A DNA stretch of 64,000 nt from positions 111,284,701-111,348,700 of the forward strand of contig OX104134.1 in assembly GCA_944470555.2 (NCBI GenBank), written 5' to 3'. Positions 24,151-35,600 of the stretch are shown here, one piece after another. Origin of the DNA: Heterobilharzia americana (Eukaryota; Platyhelminthes; Trematoda; Strigeidida; Schistosomatidae). The position numbers and the translations under genes are program-made. Below the pieces are notes generated by a model that saw only the letters and a program-made list of their open reading frames with translations, had not been told where the DNA came from and ran no database searches. Numbering within the stretch: the first letter of the stretch is position 1; each line of letters starts with the position of its first letter.

Positions 24151-26835
24151 GCACTACTATTCACCAAGGTCCTCAAGTTACATCCGTTTCACTTAATTTG
24201 AGCTAGAATTCACCTAATTTCCAATGAAACTATTCATGCATGTATCAACACTAGAATCTTGTGCTGGTCGTTTCACTTTTCAATAAATTTTCTTCTAATT
24301 CTCCTAAAAGTGAAAATATAAGAATAAATTTGTATTCCATCACCACTTCAATAAGTTCTCTTTTTGATATTACTCACTTTATTGTACGTACTAGCTATGG
24401 TTTCTTCAAATCCATAATAAGAATCTGATTGCTTTAATTTCACTGCGCTAGATGTTCTTAAAACTAGTTAGTCTACGACTATTGTAATGATTTTTATTGG
24501 TAAGTTCTCTCAACGTATTCAGCAATTTATTTTGACCTACCACAAATGTTCATATGAGAAGGTTTTTACACCAGCCAATTCCATTCCACTGTGTGAGCTT
24601 CTGAATTTATGTACTGAATCCATAGTAATCAAACTTCTTCCCTATCAAATGATGTTTATTTACCTATTTCATTTGCTTTAATTCACACAAACTGATAAAT
24701 TACGGGAAACTCTATGCTACTTCAGTGAGATATTAATCTTTTTTTTGCAAAGTATCGGTTTTTCATAAAAATAGCAGAAATAACTTTGGAATATCTGATG
24801 GCGGTAATGCCGAAAAAATGAGACTGTCTTAATACCCGCCTAATATAAATCAAGAGTTATTTTGTATGTGGACAATTGATTATAACATTAAATCACAATA
24901 AAAGCGAATGAAAAGACGTTATCTGAGCAATTTATCACTCTGTTTTCCTTTCAATTTCTATCATTTTTCATACCCCTATTATTATCAAACGCTTTTTCTA
25001 AGTACTTAGTCCTTATTTATCGATGAGAAATGATGATGAGGCATACTTGCTGAAAAACTTGTACTTTAGACTGCTTAGCAGAAAGATGATAAAGGAAAGA
25101 AACAATGAAAAGAAATCCGAAACAACCAGTAGCTCATTAATCTTACTGATAACATCAAATGGTCAAATTATGTTAATTATACAAACTAAATCAACAGTTT
25201 TCAATTAGTCCTTTTACAAACCTAGGAATATACATGTGAACAATTATCAGGTGAATAGAACTTGTTGAAATGCATTTAAAAAACAAGCAGAGTAGTATGT
25301 TAGCAGAAATTGAAGATTGTCTGTGCAACTTCGCTTTCGACTGACAAGGAAGAATTTTCTAACCAATATTTTGATTTTTTTATTTCCCACTGGATGAAAA
25401 CAAAACAATATTGTTTCCATTGGCGTCCTGCCACTTAATGGATATTACTTCATTAAAAAAGCAGCAAACCGTAATTTACAATATGTAAGCTCATGTATGA
25501 TAACTTTATCGAAGCTTCTATGAATAGATGATTCTATGTTGTCAAGTGATAAAAAAGCAAACGCAGTACATGTGGTATGTCAAGCGTGATAAATGTATAG
25601 ACTATAAATAGGAGCTTTTAAGTAGATGTTTCATTATAGCTCATGTCCCTAGTGTACTGGCTTTCAGTTTGTTAGAGTAGGATGGAACCGAGCTGTGGAA
25701 TGTTATATTCTTTTATCCTTAATTAGACCCGTATGATTTCATTTTGTGCAAACAGTCGTCTTGTACAATTCATAGTCCTTTTCTATACAACAAAAATATT
25801 AAAACATTGATCTTTTGATATATCAGTATTGGGTTTTAAAGGTATTTATGAAGAGCTTTCAAGCTCTTAGAGCTCTGCTGAACTTCCAGGGTTTCGGTTA
25901 CAAAACTTTCTTCATTAATTTCCTCCGTACCTAATTTCCTAGAAAATCAGTCTCATTTATACTGCATCGCAATTTCAGCACTTTAATTTATAAAAGCACT
26001 TAAATATTTCATCTTCCACAATAACCAAAATGCTGTACAGTGGGTTAATATTCAGCAGTTCACTCAGGATGCATTCACTGAGATTCCTCATGGTGTTATC
26101 ACATATATATGACTTGTCTGGGATGACTTTTGTCGCAGCTGACTTTCTTGATTTATCTTAATGGTGTCGATTAACGTTGCTTTTGACTTTGCAAACGAAG
26201 TTTTAAGAATATGTGTAATATTCTTCCTTTCCTCAACTTTGTCATTTTCTGATCTGTTTCTATCATTTGCTAGGCTATAGATGAAGAGCGCCATCTTTCA
26301 CCCCCTCTTATTAGTTTCATACTTCAATTTTTTCGAAATCAATCAGATGCATGTTTTTTCCCACCGTCAACTGTATGACTCGACTAACCCTTCCTAAATA
26401 TGCGTAACCACACACACACACACATGTAACTAGTAAACACAACGGGATATAACGTAATCAGTAATGCAGTGTTCAGGTTTGTGGTAAGACTTGTGTTGTG
26501 TTGTCACAATAATAAGCTTGGCTGTATAGTATGCCTTCCTAGTGGCTGATGTTAGCCTAAGTCTCACAGTTATGCTATCCATTTCCCCTCTGTATGGTAG
26601 GGTGATATGGACACTTATTCAGTGGATACCTGGCCTCCATAAATGTTTTGGTCAGTAATTTGATATATTTATAGTATACAATGTACAGATACAACAGATC
26701 CCATTAAACCAGCATTCCACTAGACCTCACTAGTACTGAATTGGATAAACACTGTGAAAATCCAGATAGCTTTCTTCCCGTGTAGACTTACTATAGACTG
26801 ATCGCCTTATTGAACCATCTTCTCACCGACTAAAG
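24151..26835. other. AT-rich DNA with a short CA repeat
   Basis: No recognised gene or element. A (CA)n run lies at about 26410-26424. Frames at 24487-24681, 25023-25208 and 26088-26294 have no motif I recognise. Confidence 0.45.
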
Positions 26836-26839
26836 CATG

Positions 26840-27400
26840 CGTCTAAGAATGGTTAGTGATTAGTATTCTCAATCGCACATTCAGGTTGATATGAGTTTTT
26901 GTCGTTTTAAGCCTTTTTAGTGGATAAACCTTCTCCTCATGCCTCTCAAAAACCACTATGGTGTCAGTGACATACATCTTGCCAAGAGGAACTTGAGCGA
27001 TGAGATCACCAGTCAGATTTTCGATTTTCGACATATAAATATTAGCTAGTAATGGATCTAAAGGACTCCTCAAATCTACACCCACAACTTGTCGAAAGTA
27101 TTTACTTTCAAAAGTGAAATGAACTTTGTGGGTAAATGAAAGTTATAGTTTCCTCAGAAAAGGCAGAGTATTAGGGAATGAGAGGTTTGTAGAAGACATA
27201 TAGTCACAAGGAATGTTGACAGTAAAGAACAACAGTACTTTGGTGAATAAAGAGTAAAAGAACATGTACCTAAATATCTCCGAAAAAATGGTGTACTAAA
27301 CTTTGCTAAACGCTAGTGGGAGATGACGTTTTTTCCATCTATAGTGGAAAATATTATAGAAACAGGTCAGGAAACTAACGTTCAAGCAGTCTTCAAAGTT
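26840..27400 (-). mobile_element. Penelope-like retroelement relic 3 (RT motifs B and C)
   Basis: The 80-codon frame at 26843-27085 reads GVDLRSPLDPLLANIYMSKIEN, a clear relic of the Penelope motif B (GV.MGSPLGPLLANI.M), followed by KMYVTDTIVVFE, the motif C region with Y-V-T-D in place of Y-V-D-D, and then VYPLKRL...THINLN. Just upstream (27086-27120) the sequence 'VHFTFESKYFRQV' continues the family pattern. Higher coordinates are too decayed to follow. Confidence 0.72.
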
Positions 27401-28735
27401 TTCCAGAGAAATAGTCATTTTCGTCCTTTATCAGAATGTTTACTTTGCTTAAGAAAATGAATGCAGCTGCGAACTTCATACGAAAAGGAGGTAATGAACT
27501 AAATATTAATTAGTGACGAAGTACATTGCTTTCCAAGAAAACAGTCACCTTAAACTGTTTACTTATTTTCACCTAACCAGAGAACTGAGGGAGCAGGGTC
27601 ATTGTTAGGCTTAATTTGATACTGGCACATCAAGTGCTCAACGTGAATCAGAATGCATAATACATGTTGCATTTCGAAACTTTGAATAAAGCATCATAAT
27701 ACACTGGCCTGATTTCATGTTTTAGCCTTTGTTACAAGACACCCTTCGGATCTACTCGTAAATAAATTTGTTATTATTGCTAATACAGATGGACTTACAG
27801 CTACTCAGATGACTTGCCAATATAACTTAGTGAAACTATCCGGATCTTTTTCTGTAGTACGAAGTGTAATCACACAAGTAGATCGTACACTTATGAAATG
27901 GTAATTAAACAAAACCTGACAGATAAACATAAAAAATTTAAACATTTTAGGAATACGTAAAGATGAAACTACACCTGATATAAATGACACGGAATTGATA
28001 TCACGAAACAAACACATAGCTAGTATATCGTTATCTGTGATAGAAATTGAAGAGCTTAAGAATGAAGAAAGTTATCAACACCACGTAGGATTGATTTCTG
28101 AAACCGATTTCAATGGGTTAGCATAACATAAAAGTGATTAATTGGACAATCAACTTAGGCTGAGATTGCTCTTATTTTTGTTAACTGTATCACACTGTTT
28201 GGGAAATTCCTCTCAAAGAATAATTTAGCGGGAAAAAAATATCTGAATCCGTCCATGCATCTAGAGCATATAAACTATATTTTACTTTCAAAGGAAAACA
28301 AATGCAATCACATTGAATGCCCAAACTGTTTTCTCTAGACCATTTTATTTCCTTCGTAATAAGAAGTTTGAGGAATGTAAAACTGAATTATATATCCAAC
28401 ATTCCTCAATAAATTCACTAGAAGAGGAAAACGTGACTAGAAGGCTAGGTAATAAGAGAAAGTGGGTGTCATGTCTAAGAAAATTATTTTCTTAATAGAC
28501 AGTCTATTGTATATATACATATGCTGGCGTTTCGATAAGTCTTTTTTTACTGAATTTTTGTTGCCAAGTTTAATTTTCTGTTTGCATACTCAGTCTTTAT
28601 TTGCTTTAGAATTATTAAGTCAATAACGCCTCCACCTTCATCTGTTTTCATATGGAAATATGAAACTGTGCAAAGAAATAAGTAATCACCTAGCAGTTTG
28701 AAAAATTGTATTCAGTGCTTATTCTGCATTACACG
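27401..28735. other. AT-rich DNA, no recognised feature
   Basis: No motif recognised; frames at 27805-28017 and 28313-28495 look like chance frames. Parts near 27401-27700 may be older Penelope sequence. Confidence 0.4.
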
Positions 28736-28744
28736 AATTTGTCT

Positions 28745-28930
28745 CATATTGATAGTGATGATTAAAAGTGGTTAGCAGCTGAATTCAGGATGTGGGCTTC
28801 GTCTTGTCTAGCTGTTGTCAGCTGGATTAACCTGCCTCATAGTGAGTAATCTTGTTTCCACTAGAATGCGAACCCAGAACTGCTTGCTTTAAAACCCAGA
28901 GCGTTATCTCTTAGGTAACTGACCATTAAA
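28745..28930 (-). mobile_element. SINE of the Sm-alpha-like type with decayed hammerhead
   Basis: Minus strand: A-box-like 'GGTCAGTTACCTAAGAGATAACGC', B-box-like 'GTTCTGGGTTCGCATTC' (28868-28885), 'GGAAACAAGATTACTCACT', then the ribozyme region 'CTGACAACAGC...GACGAAGC' ending with 'CAGCTGCTAACCAC'. The core has CUGACAA (G8 changed to A) and GAAG, so cleavage is unlikely. The tRNA-like head is the best preserved of the Sm-alpha-like copies here. Confidence 0.75.
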
Positions 28931-29300
28931 GTGTCATTAATACTACAGAAATGCTAGTGCCTAATATGTCCGTCAAACAAAATGATGCTGTTGCTATTCA
29001 GATGTAATTGAAGTTTAGTGTGGTAACAGTTTCCTATAAGGGATTAACTTGAGTAAATGAAGATGCATGCATCGGCCGAGGTAAAACAAGAAACATTAGT
29101 CATGAAATTTCCATTTATTAGTAACTAGAATGATATTAACTTACTTTTCAGTACATTATGTTTACGCAGTTAATCATTAGAGTAGTATTTTAAGCAGTTT
29201 TCATTCATCTTGAAAGGAGTCACATTTTTACTCCTGGCAAAAGTATCCGGCAGTAATAGTTTTGTACAAACGTACCTTGAAATCGCTTTAACGACTCACT
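28931..29300. other. No recognised feature
   Basis: Stop-rich AT-rich DNA between a SINE and an RT relic. Confidence 0.4.
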
Positions 29301-29416
29301 CTGGAGTCACAAGAGAACTCCTAACATTCTTTCTGGTTTCATCATGGTATATAAGGCAGGGCCTAATATTTTAACATATGGAGCTTTATTGTGCATAACT
29401 CTCTTAAACGTAACCA

Positions 29417-29899
29417 TCAAAACCTTTGGTAGTTGAAATGTAGTTCCCTCTGAGACAGTAAGACCCACGAAAACGATAGTATTTCTAAACAAATTACATC
29501 CGTTAACAACTTTTGATGTACTTTAAGACCAAAGTACACCGTTTCACAGTGTCGCGTCTCTTCACCCAGTGACCATACCGCAAAATATGATCGATAGATT
29601 AGGCCAGTGCTAGACACTAGGAAATAGGCAGCTACATAGATTACCCAATTGTAACCGCTTCTTGTACACAGTCCAGTTCTACAAAAAAGTAGTGACAGCC
29701 TAAACAGCTTGGTGGTTAGTTCCCTGAATTCAGTACTGTGCGACGCAGTTTCCAGCCACCACAGGAAGCCTAATCTTTCTACAGCTGTGAGGTCACTTTC
29801 ATGATTAGTAGGAATGAGCATGGAGCCTAGATTTAGAGCTTCCTGTTGATCAATTCCCACCATCGTGAACTTCCCTCGTTTGCTGGAACTCATCACCAA
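29417..29899 (-). pseudogene. Decayed non-LTR reverse transcriptase C-terminal fragment, other family (tentative)
   Basis: A 160-codon open frame, one of the longest outside the RTE copies. Residues 2-32 (VMSSSKRGKFTMVGIDQQ, then LNLGSMLIPTN) follow the pattern of the RT thumb in many flatworm non-LTR elements: KTKVMSS....V.IDGQ.LE.V..F.YLGSML.PTN. The rest only faintly resembles the region that follows (R.Y.A.VR..LLYG.ETW). It is not close to families A or B in this window. It may be an older RTE or related element. A host gene cannot be fully excluded, but no splice-consistent neighbours or domains were seen. Confidence 0.45.
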
Positions 29900-29927
29900 A
29901 ACAATAAATTAGGTCTGTCAACTGTGA

Positions 29928-29930
<3 letters not shown>

Positions 29931-30012
<82 letters not shown>
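29931..30012. repeat. (TA)n microsatellite, about 82 bp
   Basis: Uninterrupted alternating TA. Confidence 0.97.
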
Positions 30013-30014
<2 letters not shown>

Positions 30015-30689
30015 GGAAAACTAAGAATAAAACAAAACTCTATCTTATTAGCTTTCGAGAGAAGTTCAATCACTTAATGAGCCATATTTATGATGAAATA
30101 AATCAGAAAATCAGGTGACAAACATCTAATAATTTACGCTGATTTAGAAACCTTACATTTTACTGATTTTCCCAAGACCCAAGTTGTTCGATGAAGCGTA
30201 ATACGGATACCTCTTTTATCAACAAACCGTTTGAAAGTTAATTAAGACACTTTTGCGCATGTCACTTGTCCCAGCTCTTCGAACAAAGCTTTTTTTAGCT
30301 CATTCTCTGCAATAATACGCAAACAAACTACCATCAAATTAAGAAGTGATATATGTGATATTTTACAGTAGAATGAGACCGATATTTTATCTCAGTCATC
30401 ATCCTAAAAGAATAGAAAAATAATCAATACGAATATAAAAAGGGTGGCAATGTGTAAATTAGGTGAACAAATGCATGGTAGATGACGTCAGTTACATATT
30501 GACAAGTATCTAATACCTGTTTGAATTAATATCGAATAAAAAGTATCAGATTTTAAATAGATCGTGAGTGCTAATGAAATTATTGTTTGATACTTGTAAT
30601 TTACTGTTGCCGAACTGGGTCGAATTGCTCAACTTCTGTTGACAGACAAGCTGCTATGTGGATGCCTCCATACTGTCTGATTACTGATT

Positions 30690-30880
30690 ATGTTGAAATC
30701 TCCTTGGTGGTCACCAGCAGAATCCAAGAATGGCGTTTCTTCCCATTTGGATCTCTTCAGCTGGATGCATCTGCACCTCCGTCAGTTATATTGTTCCCAC
30801 TGACAGCTGAAACCAGTACCCGTCTCCCCAAATATCAAGGGTCACCCAGACACAAGAGGCAACACTTGTGCAACAGTCAT
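30690..30880 (-). mobile_element. SINE of the Sm-alpha-like type, diverged hammerhead
   Basis: Minus strand: 'GGTACTGGTTTCAGCTGTCAGTGGGAACAATATAACTGACGGAGGTG' region, then 'CATCCAGCTGAAGAGATCCAAATGG', 'GAAGAAACGCC', 'CTTGGATTCTGCTGG'. The core CUGAAGA and GAAA are kept and stem I forms 6 bp (AUCCAG with UUGGAU), but stems II and III are poorly paired. Cleavage activity is doubtful. Confidence 0.7.
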
Positions 30881-30914
30881 CAGTTGTTGCTTGATACTTG
30901 TTAGTTTGTGTTGA

Positions 30915-30980
30915 CGACCTCTGTTGGCGTCTGAAGAGACAAGTACTGGTTCGAATTCTCGGTGCGAACATTATCACGCA
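30915..30980 (+). other. tRNA-like segment with a near-consensus B box
   Basis: Plus strand 'TTGGCGTCTGAAGAGACAAG' followed by 'TACTGGTTCGAATTCTCGG' at about 30943-30961. The GGTTCGAATTC is close to the polymerase III B box. No cloverleaf could be completed; most likely another SINE head fragment. Confidence 0.4.
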
Positions 30981-31080
30981 CTGTAGTATAGTTGCACCAA
31001 GCTGATTAGTATCAAATAGGATGAAATGCTGGTCACTAAGTTGAATAAAACCTGAAATCACTTGTTTGAGTTAAATAATA

Positions 31081-31490
31081 TTTGATCTGTAGTGTGAAAA
31101 ACAAACAAGGATGTCAAACAATTGAAAATGCACTGCATAGCAAAGGTTTGGAATAATAAATGAAGCAGTGGTTGTTAAAATGATTCGATATATATGGGCA
31201 CTGAAGGCTGATTGAACAATACATTTGTGAAAGAAGAATACGAAAAAATTTCTGATAAACTGATTGTTAATTTAATTTGTTGGCAAATCCGTTTCATAAC
31301 ACATGTTTGCGAAATTCAGAAGTGTTGCTTAACACGTCTTCCTGACTGATAGTCAAATAATAACTGGCTTTAGGAAGGGTACCAAGAGTCATAATCATTG
31401 TATGGCTTCTAACAAATGTTTTGTAATGAAACCTGTCGGACAGGAATTTAAATAAGAATGAAAACATACTGGGTAGCATAGTTGATAAAG

Positions 31491-31494
<4 letters not shown>
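31081..31494. other. No recognised feature
   Basis: AT-rich DNA leading into the second TA tract. Confidence 0.45.

Positions 31495-31571
<77 letters not shown>
31495..31571. repeat. (TA)n microsatellite, about 76 bp
   Basis: Uninterrupted alternating TA. Confidence 0.97.
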
Positions 31572-31573
<2 letters not shown>

Positions 31574-31574
31574 A

Positions 31575-32257
31575 CTGCTAACATCGAATAACTTGCATCA
31601 AAAGTGACAGTTTGGTTAAACAAGCAAATCTAGTTCCACTCTACTGCGTGATTGTTGGTGGCATAACTAAGGTATGCAAAACGTGCACTAAATTTTAATA
31701 GTATACTTTTTTGTGGCAAACACGTTTGTAATACCCATTAATGTTATCGCTTTATTTCTGTCATTTCCGGTAGGGAGAGAAACCAAAGTCCATTGCCCTA
31801 AAGAGGGGAATAACTGTTAAACGAAAACCCAAAGAAAATATATTTTCTTCCGGAATCAACAACATTACTAAGGCGTTTTGTTCACATGCTGGTACTGATG
31901 GGTTTCACGTCAAGTTAATTAATAATCAATATTAATAGATAAACTTCCGGACAAACATTGTTTAGCTATGCGAACAATGTTCTCCTAAAAAAATGAGTAG
32001 TCAGTTTGAAAAATTGAACAGCACGATTGAATTTACATATGACTTCTCTTCTTTCCCCATCTTTCAATCTTCAGTTAACAAGAATAAGGATACAAAACCA
32101 ATTTAGACTTGTTGATCCTTAGAGTAGATTCCACTGTGAAGACCAAGTTTCTCACTGAATACATTCAATGAGGGAGTTGACACCATTTATTCTGTCGGTA
32201 AGGTGACAAAGACTGCGTATGTGGAGATATATCTTTCTCTCCTCTCTTCATATACAG
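31575..32257. other. No recognised feature
   Basis: AT-rich DNA between the TA tract and RTE copy A3. Confidence 0.45.
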
Positions 32258-32271
32258 ATCAGAAGATTAGA
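32258..32271. repeat. Target-site duplication of RTE copy A3, 3' side
   Basis: 'atcagaagattaga' here against 'atcagaaggttaga' at 35587-35600: 13 of 14 identical. Confidence 0.85.
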
Positions 32272-33603
32272 TTTATTATTATTATTATTAGTCCCTTGGG
32301 TTCCTAGTGGAACATAGGGCTTCAGTAGCACGCCTCCAGTGACCTCTGTTCTCTGAGATCTTTTGAACCTGGTTCCACGACAGCCCACAACCTCTCATTT
32401 CCTCCTCGCACGACCTCCTCCATGTCACCCTCGGACGTCCAACTCGTCGCTTCCCATGTGGATTCCACTCGAGTACCTGGCCTGACGCGTGATGTCCTCA
32501 GTCGGCTTTCTCAGTGCATGGCCAATCCATCTCCACTTCTTCCTGCATATTTGTTGCGTGATAGGTTCTTGGTTGGTTCGTTCCCAGAGTTCCTTGTTGC
32601 TTATTTTTTCTGGCCATCTGATCTTCAGCAGCGAGCGTAAGCAGTTGTTGATGAATGTCTGTAGTTTATTGGAAATCCCTTCCATAACGCGCCAAGTCTC
32701 TCAACCATCATACAGAAGCACTGACTTGACGTTGGTGTTGAAAATCCTGATCTTGTTCACGCTTTATGCTGAGTGCAGAAGATCTCCACACTGGTTTCAG
32801 GCTAATGAAGGCCTGTCTTGCTTTTCCGATTCTGACTTTGACGTCCTCGTCCGTCCCGCCTGTAGTTGAAACAGTGCTGTCTAGATAGGTGAGGGAGGTT
32901 ATTTCCTTTAAGTTTCTCCCGTTCATGGTGATCGGAGCTTGTTGTTGTTGTTGGTGGTGGTGGTGGTGCTGTATCTTCATCACCTCTGTCTTCTCCATAT
33001 TCACTTGAAGTCCTGTTTTCGCTGCCCTGCCTCTTCTGCCAACTTGTTAGTTTTCGCCTGTAGATCTTCAAGTTGATGTGACATCAGGCACAAGTCATCG
33101 TTGGCGAAATCCAAGTCTTCTAGGTTGTTTTCCGCAGTCCAGTGTATCCCCCTCTTCTCACAGCTCCCCACTGTTTGCTGCATGATCCAGTCCAGTCGAC
33201 CACAATCAGGAATATCATGGGGGATAGTGGGCAACCTTGTTTCACTCCTGTCTCCTGTCTTCACTTCAAAAGCATCACTGAGCTTCCCATTGTGAATTAC
33301 TTGGCTGGCATGTGGCATCTTCATATAGTTGTTGAATGAGGTTGATAAAGGTTTGCGGTACTCCGTAGTATTGAAGCAGTTTCCAAATTACTTCTCGGTC
33401 GACGCTGTCAAAGGCCTTCTAAAAGTCGATGAAGCTGAGGTAGAGAGCTGATTGCCATTCTATGCTCTGTTCTATGATGATACGAAGCGTTGCAATTTGG
33501 TCAGCACATGATTTGTACTTCCTGAATGCAGCCTGCCTGTTCCGGTCGTAGTTTTGAATCCAGTGCGTCTTTAAGCCTCTCCAAGATGATGCGGCTTAAT
33601 ATT

Positions 33604-33984
33604 TTACTTGCTTTGGGTGGACAGGAGAGTGATTCCGCGCCAGTTCTTGCAAGCACTGAGGTCTCCGTTCTTCGGCAGTTTGACACGGTAACCCTTCTTC
33701 CAATCGTCCGGTACCTTCTCTTCCTTCCACACCTTCTGCAATAGTGGTGTGAACATGTCCGCTGTTGTCTCTGCATCTGTTCTCAGTGCTTCTGGCGGTA
33801 TTACATCTGGTCCTGCTGCTTTCCCACATTTCAGTAGCTTTATGGCGTTCAGGACTTCCATTTTCGTTGGGGGATTTATGTTCACTTGTAATTCGGCGGC
33901 TGGGCTGTAGGTGGTATTTCTGGACGAAGTGCAGGTGACTGTGGTGATGGTCGATTCAAGAGCTTCTTGAAGTGGTCGGCCCAT
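33604..33984 (-). pseudogene. Reverse transcriptase N-terminal part of RTE copy A3
   Basis: A 126-codon frame with 'ELQVNINPPTKMEVLNAIKLLKCGKAAGPDVIPPEAL', the conserved non-LTR RT motif 0/1 region (AI..LK.GKAAGPDGIP.E.L), then 'WKEEKVPDDWKKGYRVKLPKNGDLSACKNWRGITLLST', matching motif 2 (P..W..G.I..L.K.GD...C.N.RGI.LL). The frame ends just before the ILER region, which continues in another frame. Confidence 0.85.
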
Positions 33985-34823
33985 CGTTTCCTCTGTTTCT
34001 CTTCTTTTGTAATTAAATTTCCATCATCATCTTTTATTGGTTTCATCTGTGTTGGTCTCTTCCCTGATAGCAACGTGGTTATTTGATACAATGTTGTCAG
34101 GTCTCTGTCTCTCCTACCTGCAGCCTGTTCTGCTTCACTTGCCAGTGTTTCGTAGAAGCGTCTTTTGTCTTTGCGTGCACTCTTCTTCACTTCTTTGTCC
34201 AGTGTAGTGTTTTATACATTGTGCTCAGTTCCTCTTGTCGTTGAGCATCCTTGCACTGGTTTATCTTCTACTTCACCATCCTCCTCTCCCTTCTCTATCT
34301 GCTTCCAGGTATCCGTCGAGATCCATTCCTTGTCTTCTTTCTTCTTCCTTCCTAATACTGTTGTGCAGGTTTCTTTCCACATAGCTTTCATAGACTTCTA
34401 GTGTTCTTCCACACAGGTTTCTTCAGGGATGTCCCTCGATATCTCCCATTTTGTCTTGATGGCTGCTTTGAAGATCTCCTATGTAGTTTCATCCTTCAGT
34501 TTCCGAGTGTTGTACTGGAACTGTGGTCTATCACCAGCTTCCTTGAACGCTTTCAACTTGATTTTGAAGGCAGGTTCCTTGCACTAGATAATGAGTGGTC
34601 TGAACCTACATCTGCTCCTCTTCTTGACCTTGTGTTAAGTAGACTGCGTCTCCATTTTCTTGAGATTGAGATAAAGTCGATTTGATTTTTAGTGTGTCCT
34701 GGTGCCCGGTGAAGTCCATGTCGCTTTGTGGATATCCTTGTGCCTGAACACACTGCCTTGCCTCCAATCACCAAATCGTTGAATGCGCAGAATTCTGCAA
34801 ACAATTCTCCATTCTCATTCATT

Positions 34824-35522
34824 TCACCTAGCGCCTCTCATCCCACGATGAGTTCTCTTCCTGTGTTGTCCCCTCCCAGTTTGGCATTCATGTGCCTCCA
34901 TTAGAATTTTAATAACACCAACTGAGGTCTTGTCCAGTACTGATTGAAGTTGTCTGTAGAATTCCTCCTTCTTCTCTTCATCTGCATTATTTGTAGGTGC
35001 ATAACATTGCATGATTGTGACCATTCTTCCTTTTGAGTTGAATCTTGCTGTCATGATCCCACACAAGGAGATTGGTTCCCACTGCATGAGAGCCTTCGAT
35101 GCTCTTGAGGACATCATGATAGCCACTCCCTCAGTGTGCTCGTGGTTGGCGTCTGGGTGACTGGAGTAGATTATTGATTCTCCAGTTGACAGTTTGGAGA
35201 GTCCACTCCCATTCCATCTGCTTTCGCAAATCCCAAGCACTTCGATGTTATACCTTCTCATCTCCTTTGCAATCTGGGCTGCCTTACTGGGTTCAAACAT
35301 CGTACGGACATTCCATGTCCCCACGTTTACTTTCGCTTTCATCGAGAGAAGACACATCGGCCAATTGGCTTCCCGAAGGCTTTCACCAAATGGCGTCATT
35401 TCGCCTCTCCGATTCCAGCGGGGAATAATTTTGTTTTCATTTTTTATATTTTGTTTGTGCTTTGAAGTTTGTTTAGCGGTTAGATTTGTTTTACGGGGTA
35501 GGGTTGCTAGCCCTATGCCCAA
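34824..35522 (-). pseudogene. APE-type endonuclease of RTE copy A3, nearly complete but frameshifted
   Basis: The longest endonuclease frame, 232 codons. An N-terminal leader of about 60 residues is rich in Lys, Asn and Gln; then 'KVNVGTWNVRTMFE' (motif with the metal-site Asn), 'VLGICESRWNGSG' (catalytic Glu), 'SHPDANHEHTEGVAIMMS', 'IMQCYAPTNNADEEKKEEFY', 'SVLDKTSVGVIKILME'. It should then read the GDxN motif, but a net 1-base change near 34895-34902 shifts it to AHECQTGRG; the rest of the nuclease (starting with an NAKLGGDNTGRE-like stretch) lies in the next frame and continues in the 34553-34822 frame. The enzyme would nick DNA at the target; this copy should not. Confidence 0.85.
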
Positions 35523-35586
35523 CCTTCCCTCTTTACCGGGCTTAGGACCGGCTAGTAACTAGTAAACTAGTTAACCAGGCGAGGTT

Positions 35587-35600
35587 ATCAGAAGGTTAGA
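35587..35600. repeat. Target-site duplication of RTE copy A3, 5' side
   Basis: Partner of 32258-32271, one mismatch. Confidence 0.85.

Larger units (their letters stand above)
32272..35586 (-). mobile_element. RTE-like non-LTR retrotransposon, family A, full length (copy A3)
   Basis: A 3315-bp minus-strand element with a 14-bp target-site duplication (one mismatch) and an (ATT)n tail at 32273-32291. It is the best-preserved copy: a 232-codon endonuclease frame, the RT start in one 126-codon frame (33604-33984), motif A near 33400-33430, F-A-N-D-D near 33100, thumb and C-terminal region at 32425-33004. The motif A region is broken by an in-frame stop (TAG near 33420, where other copies have GAG). 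Its 5' region lacks the short insertions that copies A2 and B1 share at 13944-14314 and 21629-21999, so it seems closer to the ancestral form there. Confidence 0.93.

Noticed and set aside
35194..35562. 122-codon plus-strand frame and similar plus-strand frames at 20964-21370 and 63405-63838
   Set aside because: They are antisense shadows of the RTE coding strand and recur only because the elements recur.
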